Assembly (NCBI RefSeq): GCF_000812025.2
Contig: NZ_JWJE02000015.1
Span: forward strand, 1 to 64,000
Reading direction: 5' to 3'
DNA length: 64,000 nt
DNA from: Bacillus thermotolerans
GTDB lineage: Bacteria > Bacillota > Bacilli > Bacillales > Domibacillaceae
Shown here: piece by piece, positions 35,472 through 44,955 of the stretch
Layout of the letters: each line of letters opens with the position of its first letter
Numbering within the stretch: the first letter of the stretch is position 1
Position numbers and translations under genes: made by a program
Notes under the pieces: generated by a model
What the model was told of the DNA's origin: nothing
What the model saw: only the letters and a program-made list of their open reading frames with translations
Database searches by the model: none

Positions 35472-37553
35472 ATGCAAAAAGATCCAAACCAAAAGGGGAC
35501 CTTCTCAAGCAAGAAGGACGAGCAATTGGAGCAGTTCCGCGTGGAGCATGAGGGAGCGAAGCTGACCACAAACCAGGGGTTGCCCGTGTCAGAGGATGAA
35601 CACTCCTTAAAAGCCGGTGAACGCGGACCAACCTTAATGGAGGACTTCCATTTCCGCGAGAAAATGACGCATTTCGACCATGAACGGATCCCTGAAAGAG
35701 TCGTTCATGCACGAGGCTTTGGCGCCCACGGCTATTTTCAGGTATATGAGCCGATGGCGGAGTATACAAAAGCCAAGTTCTTGCAGGATCCGTCTGTAAA
35801 AACACCCGTCTTCGTTCGTTTTTCAACAGTAGCTGGCTCCCGCGGGTCAGCGGATTCCGTACGCGATGTACGCGGTTTTGCGACGAAGTTTTATACAGAA
35901 GAGGGCGTATACGACCTCGTCGGAAATAATATACCGATTTTTTTCATTCAAGATGCGATCAAGTTCCCGGATCTCGTTCATTCCTTTAAACCTGAACCTC
36001 ACAATGAAATGCCGCAGGCGTCTACTGCCCATGACACATTCTGGGATTTTGTTGCGAATAACACAGAATCTGCCCATATGATTATGTGGAATATGTCTGA
36101 CCGGGCGATCCCGAGAAGCTACCGGATGATGGAGGGCTTCGGCGTGCACACCTTCCGCTTTATCAATGAACAGGGCAAAGCACGTTTTGTGAAGTTTCAC
36201 TGGAAGCCCGTACTCGGTGTTCATTCCTTTGTATGGGATGAAGCTCATGAGCTCGCAGGCCGTGACCCTGACTTCCATCGTCGTGATTTATGGGAAGCGA
36301 TCGAAATGGGTGACTATCCAGAATTTGAGCTTGGTGTGCAAATCATTGAGGAGGAAGGTGAGTTCAAGTTTGATTTTGACATCTTAGATCCGACGAAGAT
36401 TTGGCCGGAAGAGATGGTGCCGGTGAAGTTGATCGGTAAGATGACGCTGAACCGCAACCAGGATAATGTATTTGCGGAAACAGAGCAGGCCGCTTTTCAT
36501 CCAGGTCATGTCGTGCCGGGCATTGACTTCTCTAATGACCCGCTTTTACAGGGACGCTTGTTCTCTTACACAGATACACAGCTGATCCGTTTAGGCGGTC
36601 CAAACTTCCATCAAATTCCGATTAACCGCTCTGTTTCACCTGTCCGTAACCATCAGCGTGATGGCTATCACCAAATGAATATTGATAAAGGAAAGGTTAG
36701 CTACCATAAAAACGGGTTACGAGGAAATGATCCGCACCCTGTGCCTGAGGAGCAGGGAGGCTATGCCCATTACCAGGAGAAGGTCGAAGGCAGAAAAGTG
36801 CGCCAGCGCAGCGATAGCTTCAAGGATCATTATTCACAGGCGAAGCTTTTCTGGAACAGCATGACGGATGTAGAGAAGCAGCATATCGTTGAAGCTTTCC
36901 ATTTTGAATTAGGAAAGGTTCAAGACAAGAATATTAGACAGCAGGTCGTGAACGTCTTTGCTAATGTAGACGAGCAGCTGGCGGCCCGCATTGCAGCCGG
37001 CATCGGAGCGGAAGTGCCGAAGGATATCAAAGCGTCTACAGTTACGTTATCTTCTCCAGCCGTCAGCCAGGAGCAAAACAAGATAAAAAGCGCAGCTACC
37101 CGTAAAGTTGGTATTTTGGCAGCTGATGGCTATGACGACAGCACGATTGAACCAATTATGCAGGCGTTCAAGCAGGCGGGTGTTCATGCGGAAGTCATCA
37201 GTGGTCACTTAGGCATGATTACAGGCGTAAATGGAGAGCAGCAGGAAGTGAAGCATTCCTTCTTAACGGCTGAATCTGTTTTATTCGATGCTCTGTACGT
37301 AGCATGCGGTGAAAAGAGTGTCGAGCAGCTGAAGAAGAATAACAAAGCCGTGGAGTTTCTGAAGGACGCCTTCAAGCACTTTAAAACAATCGGTGCGGCA
37401 GGCAAAGGCGCCGAGCTGCTGATTACGGCAGGCATTCAAGCTGGATCAGATCCTGGCATTGTCATTAACAAGGACAAGAGTGATTGGGATACATTTGGCA
37501 CATCCTTTATTAACGCAATTGCTGAGCATCGTCACTGGGAGAGGCAAGTATAG
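35472..37553 (+). CDS. katE: Large-subunit catalase (HPII/KatE type)
   Basis: A 693-residue clade 2 catalase. The catalytic His is in RVVHARGFGAHGYF, Asn in DLVGNNIPIFF and haem Tyr in RLFSYTDTQLIRLG. After about residue 530 it has the extra flavodoxin-like (DJ-1/class I amidotransferase-like) domain, beginning RKVGILAADGYDD. This sets it apart from KatA at 4552. A GAAAGGATG ribosome binding site supports the ATG. It sits alone between two terminators, so it is transcribed by itself. In Bacillus the large catalase is often under the general stress or sporulation sigma factors. Confidence 0.94.
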   Translation: MQKDPNQKGTFSSKKDEQLEQFRVEHEGAKLTTNQGLPVSEDEHSLKAGERGPTLMEDFHFREKMTHFDHERIPERVVHARGFGAHGYFQVYEPMAEYTKAKFLQDPSVKTPVFVRFSTVAGSRGSADSVRDVRGFATKFYTEEGVYDLVGNNIPIFFIQDAIKFPDLVHSFKPEPHNEMPQASTAHDTFWDFVANNTESAHMIMWNMSDRAIPRSYRMMEGFGVHTFRFINEQGKARFVKFHWKPVLGVHSFVWDEAHELAGRDPDFHRRDLWEAIEMGDYPEFELGVQIIEEEGEFKFDFDILDPTKIWPEEMVPVKLIGKMTLNRNQDNVFAETEQAAFHPGHVVPGIDFSNDPLLQGRLFSYTDTQLIRLGGPNFHQIPINRSVSPVRNHQRDGYHQMNIDKGKVSYHKNGLRGNDPHPVPEEQGGYAHYQEKVEGRKVRQRSDSFKDHYSQAKLFWNSMTDVEKQHIVEAFHFELGKVQDKNIRQQVVNVFANVDEQLAARIAAGIGAEVPKDIKASTVTLSSPAVSQEQNKIKSAATRKVGILAADGYDDSTIEPIMQAFKQAGVHAEVISGHLGMITGVNGEQQEVKHSFLTAESVLFDALYVACGEKSVEQLKKNNKAVEFLKDAFKHFKTIGAAGKGAELLITAGIQAGSDPGIVINKDKSDWDTFGTSFINAIAEHRHWERQV

Positions 37554-37629
37554 TAAATGAAAAACCCTCCGTTCAGGAGTGAACTGCCTTCCGTCAAGTA
37601 GACAGTAGAAATAACAAAAATAATTGAAA

Positions 37630-37676
37630 CGGCCTTAGCTCTGCATTTGAGAGAGCTAAGGCCGTTTAGCTTTTTT
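37630..37676. terminator. Strong terminator after katE
   Basis: A 13-bp stem (CGGCCTTAGCTCT with AGAGCTAAGGCCG) with a 9-base loop is followed by TTTAGCTTTTTT. It isolates katE from the aromatic operon. Confidence 0.85.
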
Positions 37677-37782
37677 GAGACAATGATATGAATGTTCAGC
37701 ACCATGTACTGATAGCTGTACATTCTCTTACATGATTCATGAAGAAGCGTAGTCTCTGTAAGAATCTTTTACTTCGCTCAAA

Positions 37783-37801
37783 TCTAACATTTTATGTTAG
37801 A
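37783..37801 (+). promoter_or_regulatory. Candidate operator of the aromatic operon
   Basis: TCTAACATTTTATGTTAGA is a perfect 8-3-8 palindrome 131 bases before the phenol hydroxylase start. A half-site copy (TTCTAACAG) follows near 37814. No sigma-54 -24/-12 motif is seen, so a regulator acting at a conventional promoter is likely. Confidence 0.6.
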
Positions 37802-37932
37802 ATTTTCTGTTTTTTCTAACAGTTGCCGTTGTTGTTTAGTGGATAAATCGTCAGTAAGATAAAGTTAAGAATTATTTAATTGATAGTTCTTAATATCAAA
37901 AATGTAAGGGTTTACAAAAAGGAGTGAAGATA

Positions 37933-39444
37933 ATGCTAACTGGTCAACAATACTTGGAAAGCTTAAAAGATGGAAGAGAAGTCTATCTAAACGGTGAGAA
38001 AATTAACGACGTAACTAAGCACCCGGCATATAGAAACTCAGCCCGGTCCATCGCAAGAATGTATGACGCGCTGCATGATCCAGAGATGGGGAAAGTATTA
38101 ACGGCTGAAACAGAGTATGGTGACCGCACACATAAGTTTTTTAGAACTCCAAATAGTGCGCGGGACTTATTAGAATCAAGGGATGCGATCGCTCAATGGG
38201 CTAAATTGAGTTATGGATTTATGGGACGCACCCCTGATTATAAAGCATCTTTTACTGGACAATTAGATGCTTTATCTGAATATTACCAAGGTTTCGAAGG
38301 AAATGCAAAAGCCTGGTACAAAAAAGCAACGAAAGATGTTCCTTTTATTAATCACACTATTATCAATCCTCAGGTCGATCGCTCAAAACCGCTCCACGAA
38401 AATAAAGACGTATTCGTCCGGGCAGTTGATGAACGGGATAACGGTATCATCGTCAGTGGAGCTAAAATGGTAGGAACTGCTGCTGCTCTCACTCATTATA
38501 ATTTCGTTTCCAACTATGGACCGACTGATTTAGGAGATGGTGACCAAAGCCACGCCCTAATTTTCTTTGTACCGATGAATGCACCTGGTGTAAAAATGAT
38601 CAGCCGGCAGTCTTACGAGTTACAAGCGTCTGTAACCGGTTCCCCTTACGATTATCCGCTTTCTAGCCGCTTTGATGAAAATGACGCTGTTATTGTGCTT
38701 GATAATGTATTTATTCCATGGGAAGACGTACTTGCTTATAAAAATACTGATATTACAAATGGTTTTCTTATGGAAACAGGATTTGTAAACCGCTTTACGT
38801 TCCACGGCTGTACTCGCTTTGCTGTTAAGCTTGATTTTATGGCGGGCCTGTTACTAAAAGCGACTGAGGCGGCCGGTACAAAGCAATTTAGAGGAGTTCA
38901 GGCTAATATCGGTGAGGTGCTTGCTCTTCGTAACATGTTCTGGGGACTATCGACCGCGATGGCTACTGAGCCGGAGTTTGGCCAAAATGGTGTAGCCATT
39001 CCAAATGGATTCTACGCTAATTCTTATCGAGTGCTGGCACCGATGACCTGGGTACGTGTAAAGAACATTTTCGAACAGGTCGTTGCAGGAGGGTTAATCC
39101 AGCTGCCATCAAGTGCGAATGATTTTCTAAATGATGATCTTCGTCCATATTTAGACAAATATTACCGAGGGTCCGGAATCAACGCAGAAGACCGTGTGAA
39201 ACTGATGAAAATGATTTGGGATGCTATTGGAACAGAGTTTGGCGGACGTCATGAATTGTATGAAGTAAACTATGCAGGCAATCACGAAAACATTCGGTTA
39301 GAGGCGCTGAAGCATGCAGATGCGGTAGGTGCATCAGACAACTTGAAATCGTTTGTTAACACCGCTCTGGCTGATTATGACTTGCACGGATGGACAAATC
39401 CGGCTTGGCAGGAAGAGACATCAGAAAAGGTGGAAGTAAAGTAA
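37933..39444 (+). CDS. FADH2-dependent phenol/4-hydroxyphenylacetate hydroxylase, oxygenase component
   Basis: This 503-residue protein is of the HpaB/PheA type, which uses reduced FAD and oxygen to add a hydroxyl group ortho to a phenol, giving a catechol. Family segments include FRTPNSARDLLESRDAIAQW, PQVDRSKP, NFVSNYGPTDLGDGDQSHAL, VFIPWEDVL and AGGLIQLPSSANDF. The ATG at 37933 follows GGAG by 8 bases; a GTG at 37924 overlaps that site. The flavin reductase is next, then the catechol meta-cleavage genes, so phenol (or a methylphenol) is a more likely substrate than 4-hydroxyphenylacetate. Confidence 0.9.
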   Translation: MLTGQQYLESLKDGREVYLNGEKINDVTKHPAYRNSARSIARMYDALHDPEMGKVLTAETEYGDRTHKFFRTPNSARDLLESRDAIAQWAKLSYGFMGRTPDYKASFTGQLDALSEYYQGFEGNAKAWYKKATKDVPFINHTIINPQVDRSKPLHENKDVFVRAVDERDNGIIVSGAKMVGTAAALTHYNFVSNYGPTDLGDGDQSHALIFFVPMNAPGVKMISRQSYELQASVTGSPYDYPLSSRFDENDAVIVLDNVFIPWEDVLAYKNTDITNGFLMETGFVNRFTFHGCTRFAVKLDFMAGLLLKATEAAGTKQFRGVQANIGEVLALRNMFWGLSTAMATEPEFGQNGVAIPNGFYANSYRVLAPMTWVRVKNIFEQVVAGGLIQLPSSANDFLNDDLRPYLDKYYRGSGINAEDRVKLMKMIWDAIGTEFGGRHELYEVNYAGNHENIRLEALKHADAVGASDNLKSFVNTALADYDLHGWTNPAWQEETSEKVEVK

Positions 39445-39473
39445 TTGAATCTATCTATTCAAGAGGAGGAGAC

Positions 39474-39956
39474 ATGATGGAGGATTATCAATTTCGTCAA
39501 GCGATGGGTAAATTCGCTACCGGTGTAACGGTCATTACAACCGAGGTGGAGGAAGAAGTGTACGGAATGACAGCAAATGCTTTTATGTCTGTGTCACTTG
39601 ATCCAAAGCTTGTAGTGATATCAATTGGAGAGAAAGCTCAAATGCTAGAGCGAATTAAAAAGAGTCAAAAGTTTGCTGTGAATATTTTAGCCGCTGATCA
39701 AAAAGAATTGTCAATGATTTTTGCTGGACAAATAGAAGAGGGAAAGGAAGTACCATTCTCCAGGCTTGGTGATTATCCAGTAATAGAAGGTGCGGCAGCA
39801 CAAATTACGTGTGAAGTATCAAGTGAACATGTAGAGGGTGACCATACGCTGTTTATTGGCAGAGTGACAAATATTCATTTAACAGAAGCTAATCCGCTCA
39901 TTTTCTACAGCGGAAGATACCGGTCTCTCGAGGAAGAAGAAGTAAGCGCTATTTAA
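39474..39956 (+). CDS. Flavin reductase component of the phenol hydroxylase
   Basis: This roughly 160-residue HpaC/PheA2-type flavin reductase supplies reduced FAD to the oxygenase. The flavin motif is GKFATGVTVITT with MTANAFMSVSLDP, and the end has the NPLIFYSGRYRSL segment. The ATG at 39474 (or 39477) follows a GAGGAGGAG ribosome binding site; an earlier open frame has no such site. It starts 29 bases after the oxygenase gene. Confidence 0.92.
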   Translation: MMEDYQFRQAMGKFATGVTVITTEVEEEVYGMTANAFMSVSLDPKLVVISIGEKAQMLERIKKSQKFAVNILAADQKELSMIFAGQIEEGKEVPFSRLGDYPVIEGAAAQITCEVSSEHVEGDHTLFIGRVTNIHLTEANPLIFYSGRYRSLEEEEVSAI

Positions 39957-39974
39957 CTAAAGGAGGCGGCCTAC

Positions 39975-40838
39975 TTGAAAACAGTCTACTTAAATCCAGA
40001 AAACCTTCAGCGTTATCAGCAGCAGGCAGGGCTGTGTGTCATCGCCCTTGGTTTTTTCGACGGCGTTCACAAGGGGCATCAGCAGGTCATTCAAGCAGCA
40101 AGGAATGTAGCTAGGGAAAAGGGCGTATCGCTGGCAGTGATGAGCTTTTTCCCCCATCCGAAGGAGGTGCTGACCAATGGCTCGCAACAGGTCGACTACT
40201 TGATGCCGGTCAAAGAGAAACAGAGAATTTTCAAAGAACTAGGCGTAGATATAGCGTATATTGTGGAGTTTAATTCGAGCTTTTCTGCTCTTTCCCCAGA
40301 ACAGTTTGTACAGAAATATTTGTTAGGGCTCGGTGCTATACATGCTGTTGCTGGATTTGATTTTACTTACGGCTGTCGTGGCGCAGGGAATATGAAGCGG
40401 ATGAAAGAAGATTCAGGTGGCCTCCTTGAAGTGACACAAATAGAAAAAATAGCAGCAGATAATGAAAAGATCAGCTCAACGCTGATCAGAAAAACAATCC
40501 GTGCGGGGGAAATGGATAAGATCCCTACGTATCTAGGAGAGTACTACTCTATAAAAGGGCAAATGCTATTGAAAAAGCACACGGCTGCTGTCCAGGTTGA
40601 GCCCTACTATTTGCTGCCGGCACCGGGTGTGTATGAAGTAAGGATAAAAAGCCGGTTTGATTATAAGCAGGCAGAAGTAATTGTAACGGAAGAGCCGGGC
40701 CTTATCTATTTGCCAAGCCTTAATAAAAGAGAGGTTTCGCGGTATAGGTACGTAACGGTTGAATGGAAGCGTTGTCTATCTAAAGGATTGTCCAGCCGGT
40801 ATTATTATGCAAGTGAGAAAGCGCTTTCGACTGGTTAA
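39975..40838 (+). CDS. FAD synthetase-like protein (RibF N-terminal family) in the aromatic operon
   Basis: A 287-residue protein whose first 190 residues match the FAD synthetase (FMN adenylyltransferase) part of RibF: ALGFFDGVHKGHQQVI, MSFFPHPKEVL and ISSTLIRKTIRAGEM. The second half is about the right size for a flavokinase domain, but I cannot find the PTAN-type riboflavin kinase motif, so that part looks degenerate. A TTG start has an AAAGGAGG ribosome binding site. Its place right after a flavin reductase suggests it boosts FAD supply for the FAD-dependent monooxygenase. Confidence 0.8.
   Translation: MKTVYLNPENLQRYQQQAGLCVIALGFFDGVHKGHQQVIQAARNVAREKGVSLAVMSFFPHPKEVLTNGSQQVDYLMPVKEKQRIFKELGVDIAYIVEFNSSFSALSPEQFVQKYLLGLGAIHAVAGFDFTYGCRGAGNMKRMKEDSGGLLEVTQIEKIAADNEKISSTLIRKTIRAGEMDKIPTYLGEYYSIKGQMLLKKHTAAVQVEPYYLLPAPGVYEVRIKSRFDYKQAEVIVTEEPGLIYLPSLNKREVSRYRYVTVEWKRCLSKGLSSRYYYASEKALSTG
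40816..40829 (+). promoter_or_regulatory. Candidate intragenic cre site
   Basis: AGAAAGCGCTTTCG lies in the last codons of the FAD synthetase-like gene. The core AAAGCGCTTT is a perfect palindrome like CcpA sites, which can act as roadblocks inside operons. It could also be chance. Confidence 0.45.
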
Positions 40839-40855
40839 ACAGGAGAGTGACAAAC

Positions 40856-41287
40856 ATGACGACATTCATTGAACAAAAAACAATTTCAAGTGAGCTTGCC
40901 GAACAGATGGTAAGAGCTGCGAAAGAAAAAGCAAGGGAGCTTGGTATAGCCATAAATGCTGCAATTGTAGATGCGGGAGGAAACCTAGTGGCTTTTTCTC
41001 GTATGGATCATGCGCCTTTGTTAAGTATTAATATTGCTCAGGACAAAGCTTACACGGCTGCTGCATTTGGTCTTCCCACCCATGAATGGTATGACTTGAT
41101 CAAAGATCAGCCTTCCTTAAAAACAGGCATTGTGCATACGAAACGGCTGACTGTTTTCGGAGGCGGTTATCCTGTTCGCTGTGATGGCCAGGTTGCTGGC
41201 GGGATTGGTGTAAGCGGCGGATCAGTAGAGGAGGACCAGGCTTGTTGTGAAGCGGCACTTAGCCTTTTAGCAGATAAAGCAATCTAG
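40856..41287 (+). CDS. DUF336/GlcG-HbpS family protein
   Basis: A 143-residue protein of the GlcG/HbpS/PduO C-terminal family (DUF336): AINAAIVDAGGNLVAFSRMD, AYTAAAFG, GGYPVRCDGQVAGGIGVSGG and the final EDQACCEAAL. Members bind haem or corrinoids or occur with dioxygenase operons, but their exact role there is unclear. The ATG at 40856 follows AGGAG. It sits directly before the catechol dioxygenase, so a role in protecting or assisting the iron enzyme is a possible inference. Confidence 0.85.
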   Translation: MTTFIEQKTISSELAEQMVRAAKEKARELGIAINAAIVDAGGNLVAFSRMDHAPLLSINIAQDKAYTAAAFGLPTHEWYDLIKDQPSLKTGIVHTKRLTVFGGGYPVRCDGQVAGGIGVSGGSVEEDQACCEAALSLLADKAI

Positions 41288-41308
41288 CTAATATGAGGGG
41301 GATGGACA

Positions 41309-42223
41309 ATGAGCGGAATTATGCGTATCGGGCGTTTGGAATTGCGGGTAATGGATCTTGAAGAATCTGTTAATTATTATACAGACATTATCGGACTGGA
41401 AGAAACAGGCCGTGATGGAGACCGGGTATATTTAAAAGCTTGGGACGAATACGATCATCATAGTATTATTCTGCAAAAATCTGATTCTGCTGGCATGGAT
41501 CATATGGGCTTTAAAGTGAGAGATATTTACGAATTAGAGAAACTAGAGCATAGAATCGAACAATTTGGCTGCAAGCTTACACGTATTCCATACGGAACGA
41601 GATTAGCTGAGGGACAGGCTGTAAGGTTTGAAATTCCGACCGGCCATCAAATGGAGTTGTATACGGAGATTGAACAAGTCGGCACAGGCACAGGAATTAT
41701 TAATCCGCATCCATGGCCAGATGGGTTAAGAGGCATAGCACCGCATCGTCTTGATCACACCTTGCTGACTGGAGATGATATTGAGGCGGTTACACGCTTC
41801 TTTACAGAAGTTCTCGATTTTCATCAAACAGAGAAGATCGTCACCGTAGATGGAGAGGTTATGATTGGCAGCTTTTTATCAGCAACGAATAAAGCGCACG
41901 ATGTGGCATTTGTTAAGGGGCCGGATGCGAAGTTCCATCATGCTGGGTTTTACGTGGATAACTGGTATGAGGTACTGAAGGCAGCAGATATTTTAACGAA
42001 AAACGAGGTGCCTGTGGAAGTGACACCAACACGCCATGGAGTGACACGCGGTCAAACGGTTTACTTTTTTGACCCATCTGGTAATCGAAATGAGGCATTT
42101 GCGAGCGGGTATGTATCTTATTCTGATTTTCCTACAATCACTTGGACTGAAGATAAGATTGGCACAGGAATTTTCTATCATCGTCGTGAGCTGGTGGAAT
42201 CATTCTCTAAGGCACTTACGTAG
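41309..42223 (+). CDS. Catechol 2,3-dioxygenase (extradiol, meta-cleaving)
   Basis: A 304-residue two-domain extradiol dioxygenase that opens catechol to 2-hydroxymuconic semialdehyde. The Fe(II) ligands are visible: His150 (RLDHTLL), His211 (FHHAGF) and Glu262 (GNRNEAF). The C-terminal block YFFDPSGNRNEAF closely matches XylE. The N-terminal VOC domain begins IMRIGRLELRVMDLEES. A ferredoxin at the end of the operon can reactivate this enzyme after iron oxidation. Confidence 0.95.
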   Translation: MSGIMRIGRLELRVMDLEESVNYYTDIIGLEETGRDGDRVYLKAWDEYDHHSIILQKSDSAGMDHMGFKVRDIYELEKLEHRIEQFGCKLTRIPYGTRLAEGQAVRFEIPTGHQMELYTEIEQVGTGTGIINPHPWPDGLRGIAPHRLDHTLLTGDDIEAVTRFFTEVLDFHQTEKIVTVDGEVMIGSFLSATNKAHDVAFVKGPDAKFHHAGFYVDNWYEVLKAADILTKNEVPVEVTPTRHGVTRGQTVYFFDPSGNRNEAFASGYVSYSDFPTITWTEDKIGTGIFYHRRELVESFSKALT

Positions 42224-42235
42224 GGGGAATATGAA

Positions 42236-43012
42236 ATGAATGTTAAGGAATCAGCACTTAGTTTACTAGAAGCAGAAAGAACAAAGCAGCCGATTGCCCC
42301 TTTAACAGACAGTTATAAGAAGATAACTGTTGATGAAGCCTACCATATTCAGCTGGAACAAATTCAACAAAAGGTGAGAAATGGGGCCGTTATTGTAGGC
42401 AAAAAAATCGGCTTAACGAGTAAAGTCATGCAAGCTATGTTCAATGTAGAGGAACCTGACTACGGACATCTGCTAGATAGCATGATGCATTTGGACGGCG
42501 AGACGATTTCTCTCAAAGAATTTCTTCAGCCCAAGTTAGAGTTTGAAATCGCTTTTGTGTTAAAGAAAGACCTCAAAGGACCCAATGTTACGGCATTCGA
42601 GGTCATTGAAGCAACAGATTACGTAGTCCCGGCTATTGAAGTCATAGACAGCCGTATTAAAGACTGGAATATCCGCTTTGAAGATACGGTAGCTGATAAT
42701 GGTTCCTCCGCGCGAGCAATCATTGGAGGAAAGCCAACAAAGCTCGATAACCTTGATCTATCCTGTATAGGAATGAATGTCTATAAGAATGGGGTCTGTT
42801 TTGATTCGGCAGCTGGGGCAGCGGTAATGGGAAATCCGGTGCGAGCAGTAGCATGGCTTGCGAATGCGCTTAGCAGGTACGGCATTTCTCTTTATGCAGG
42901 TGAAGTCATACTTTCCGGAGCTTTATCTAAGGCGGTCCCTGTTGCCGCTGGTGAAACATTTACTGCAGAATTTGCTCACATTGGCTCAGTGTCAGCAGCA
43001 TTTGGTGAATAG
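42236..43012 (+). CDS. 2-oxopent-4-enoate hydratase
   Basis: A 258-residue member of the hydratase/decarboxylase family (DmpE, MhpD type), which adds water to 2-hydroxypenta-2,4-dienoate to give 4-hydroxy-2-oxovalerate. It has [34 protein letters not shown] with metal-binding acidic residues, and [12 protein letters not shown]. It resembles the decarboxylase later in the operon (44956). I place the hydratase here because the aldolase and acetaldehyde dehydrogenase follow directly. Confidence 0.85.
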   Translation: MNVKESALSLLEAERTKQPIAPLTDSYKKITVDEAYHIQLEQIQQKVRNGAVIVGKKIGLTSKVMQAMFNVEEPDYGHLLDSMMHLDGETISLKEFLQPKLEFEIAFVLKKDLKGPNVTAFEVIEATDYVVPAIEVIDSRIKDWNIRFEDTVADNGSSARAIIGGKPTKLDNLDLSCIGMNVYKNGVCFDSAAGAAVMGNPVRAVAWLANALSRYGISLYAGEVILSGALSKAVPVAAGETFTAEFAHIGSVSAAFGE

Positions 43013-43023
43013 GAGGCGGCAAA

Positions 43024-43905
43024 ATGACGAAGTACAAGGCGGGTATTATAGGTTCAGGGAATATTGGAACAGATTTAATGTATAAGCTTGAGCGGAGTGA
43101 TCAGTTAGAAATGAATGTAATGGTCGGCATCGATCCTTCTTCAGAAGGGCTAAAGCGGGCTAAAGAGCGCGGATACCATGTTATCACAGATGGCATTGAA
43201 GGGTTGATGAAGCAGCCAGAGCTTGTGGATATTGTGTTTGATGCTACGACAGCAGGTGCTCACAAATACCATCATGATCAGTTGACGGCAATTGGCAAAA
43301 AGGTGATTGATTTAACGCCAGCAGCGATCGGCCCATTTGTTGTGCCACCGGTTAATTTAGATCAGCATTTATCCGAGCCAAACGTCAATATGGTTACGTG
43401 CGGGGGGCAGGCAACTATCCCGATCGTTCATGCTATTCACCGCGCGGCGCCGGTGAAGTATGCAGAAATTGTAGCAACTGTCTCCAGTAAAAGTGCAGGA
43501 CCGGGTACGAGAGCCAATATTGATGAATTTACCCGGACAACGGCGAGAGCAATTGAAGAGGTTGGGGGAGCTGAAAAAGGAAAAGCGATCATTATCTTAA
43601 ATCCTGCGGACCCTCCAATTATTATGCGTGACACCGTTCATGTACTTGTAGCAGAGGAAGGAAAGGAAGCGGAAATTCTTGCTTCTATAGAAGATATGGT
43701 GAAGGAAGTACAAAATTATGTGCCAGGCTATCGGCTGCGCAGCGCTCCGCAGTTTGATGGGACAAAGGTGTCTGTTTTTATTGAGGTAGAAGGAGCAGGG
43801 GATTTCTTCCCGCCTTACTCTGGCAATCTAGATATTATGACGGCCGCAGCAGCAAAAGTAGGGAATGAGATGACGAGGCAATTAACAGCGATAGCATCCA
43901 GATAA
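43024..43905 (+). CDS. Acetaldehyde dehydrogenase, acetylating (DmpF/MhpF type)
   Basis: A 293-residue CoA-dependent enzyme that turns acetaldehyde into acetyl-CoA with NAD. It begins with a Rossmann motif [13 protein letters not shown]. The catalytic cysteine is in [13 protein letters not shown]. It works in a complex with the aldolase of the next gene, which channels acetaldehyde directly to it. A GGAGG ribosome binding site and the 11-base gap to the next gene fit coupled expression. Confidence 0.95.
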   Translation: MTKYKAGIIGSGNIGTDLMYKLERSDQLEMNVMVGIDPSSEGLKRAKERGYHVITDGIEGLMKQPELVDIVFDATTAGAHKYHHDQLTAIGKKVIDLTPAAIGPFVVPPVNLDQHLSEPNVNMVTCGGQATIPIVHAIHRAAPVKYAEIVATVSSKSAGPGTRANIDEFTRTTARAIEEVGGAEKGKAIIILNPADPPIIMRDTVHVLVAEEGKEAEILASIEDMVKEVQNYVPGYRLRSAPQFDGTKVSVFIEVEGAGDFFPPYSGNLDIMTAAAAKVGNEMTRQLTAIASR

Positions 43906-43916
43906 GGAGGGATAAA

Positions 43917-44936
43917 ATGGGGAAACGAAGCTTTAACATTTTAGATGTAACACTGCGCGACGGCAGTCATGCGGTAAAACATTCCTTTACTGAAGAGCAG
44001 GTCAGACAGGTAGCAAGAGGCCTAGACCAAGCAGGCGTTCGTTACTTTGAGGTATCACACGGAGACGGCCTTGGCGGGTCATCTCTACAATACGGGTTAT
44101 CGGCAGTGGATGAGATGAAGTTGATTGAGGCAGCAGTGGACGAATGTGAGCAGGCGGAAGTATCCGTGTTGTTGCTTCCAGGTATTGGCGTGAAAGAAGA
44201 CTTGGAGGATGCTGTAAAGGCAGGGGCGAAAATGGTTCGCGTAGCGACTCATGTAACGGAAGCCGATGTGGCCCGCCAGCAAATAGAGCTTGGAAGAAAT
44301 CTAGGTTTAAAAACAATTGGTTTCTTAATGATGGCTCATATGGCACCGGTTGACAAGCTAATCGAGCAGGCGAAGTTATTTGAAAGCTATGGAGCAGAAG
44401 TTGTCTATGTAACCGATTCAGCTGGTGCTTTAATGCCCCATGAAGTGAAAGAGCGAGTGTCCGCACTAAAAGATCATCTTTCATGTAAGGTAGGTTTTCA
44501 TGGACACAACAACTTGTCGCTTGCTATGGCCAATACAATCGCTGCGGTAGAGGCTGGAGCCGCTTACGTTGATGGAAGCCTCCGCTGCTTAGGAGCTGGA
44601 AGCGGGAATACGCAAACAGAAGTAATGGCTGCAGTGTTTGAGCGCCTCGGCTATCAAACAGGTATCGATTTATATAAAGTAATGGATGTTGCGAATGATG
44701 TAGTGGCGAAGATTATGCCTCGTCCTCAAGAGATTACGGGTTCTAGTCTGATTATGGGATATTCGGGCGTGTATTCAAGCTTTTTACTTCATACTCATGA
44801 TGCAGCGAAGAAATTTGGTGTGGATGAGCGCAGTATTTTAATTGAACTTGGAAAAATGCAGGCAGTCGGCGGGCAGGAAGATTTGATTTATGAGGTGGCT
44901 GCGGACATTTCTAAGAGAAACAAAGCGCTAGTATAG
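43917..44936 (+). CDS. 4-hydroxy-2-oxovalerate aldolase (DmpG/MhpE type)
   Basis: A 339-residue HMGL-like TIM-barrel aldolase that splits 4-hydroxy-2-oxovalerate into pyruvate and acetaldehyde. The start ILDVTLRDGSHAVKH carries the metal and catalytic Arg-Asp, and GFHGHNNLSLAMAN holds the metal-binding histidines. A C-terminal helical domain contacts the dehydrogenase partner. It is the second half of the channelling pair. Confidence 0.95.
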   Translation: MGKRSFNILDVTLRDGSHAVKHSFTEEQVRQVARGLDQAGVRYFEVSHGDGLGGSSLQYGLSAVDEMKLIEAAVDECEQAEVSVLLLPGIGVKEDLEDAVKAGAKMVRVATHVTEADVARQQIELGRNLGLKTIGFLMMAHMAPVDKLIEQAKLFESYGAEVVYVTDSAGALMPHEVKERVSALKDHLSCKVGFHGHNNLSLAMANTIAAVEAGAAYVDGSLRCLGAGSGNTQTEVMAAVFERLGYQTGIDLYKVMDVANDVVAKIMPRPQEITGSSLIMGYSGVYSSFLLHTHDAAKKFGVDERSILIELGKMQAVGGQEDLIYEVAADISKRNKALV

Positions 44937-44955
44937 AGAGAAGGGGCGAACTGAA

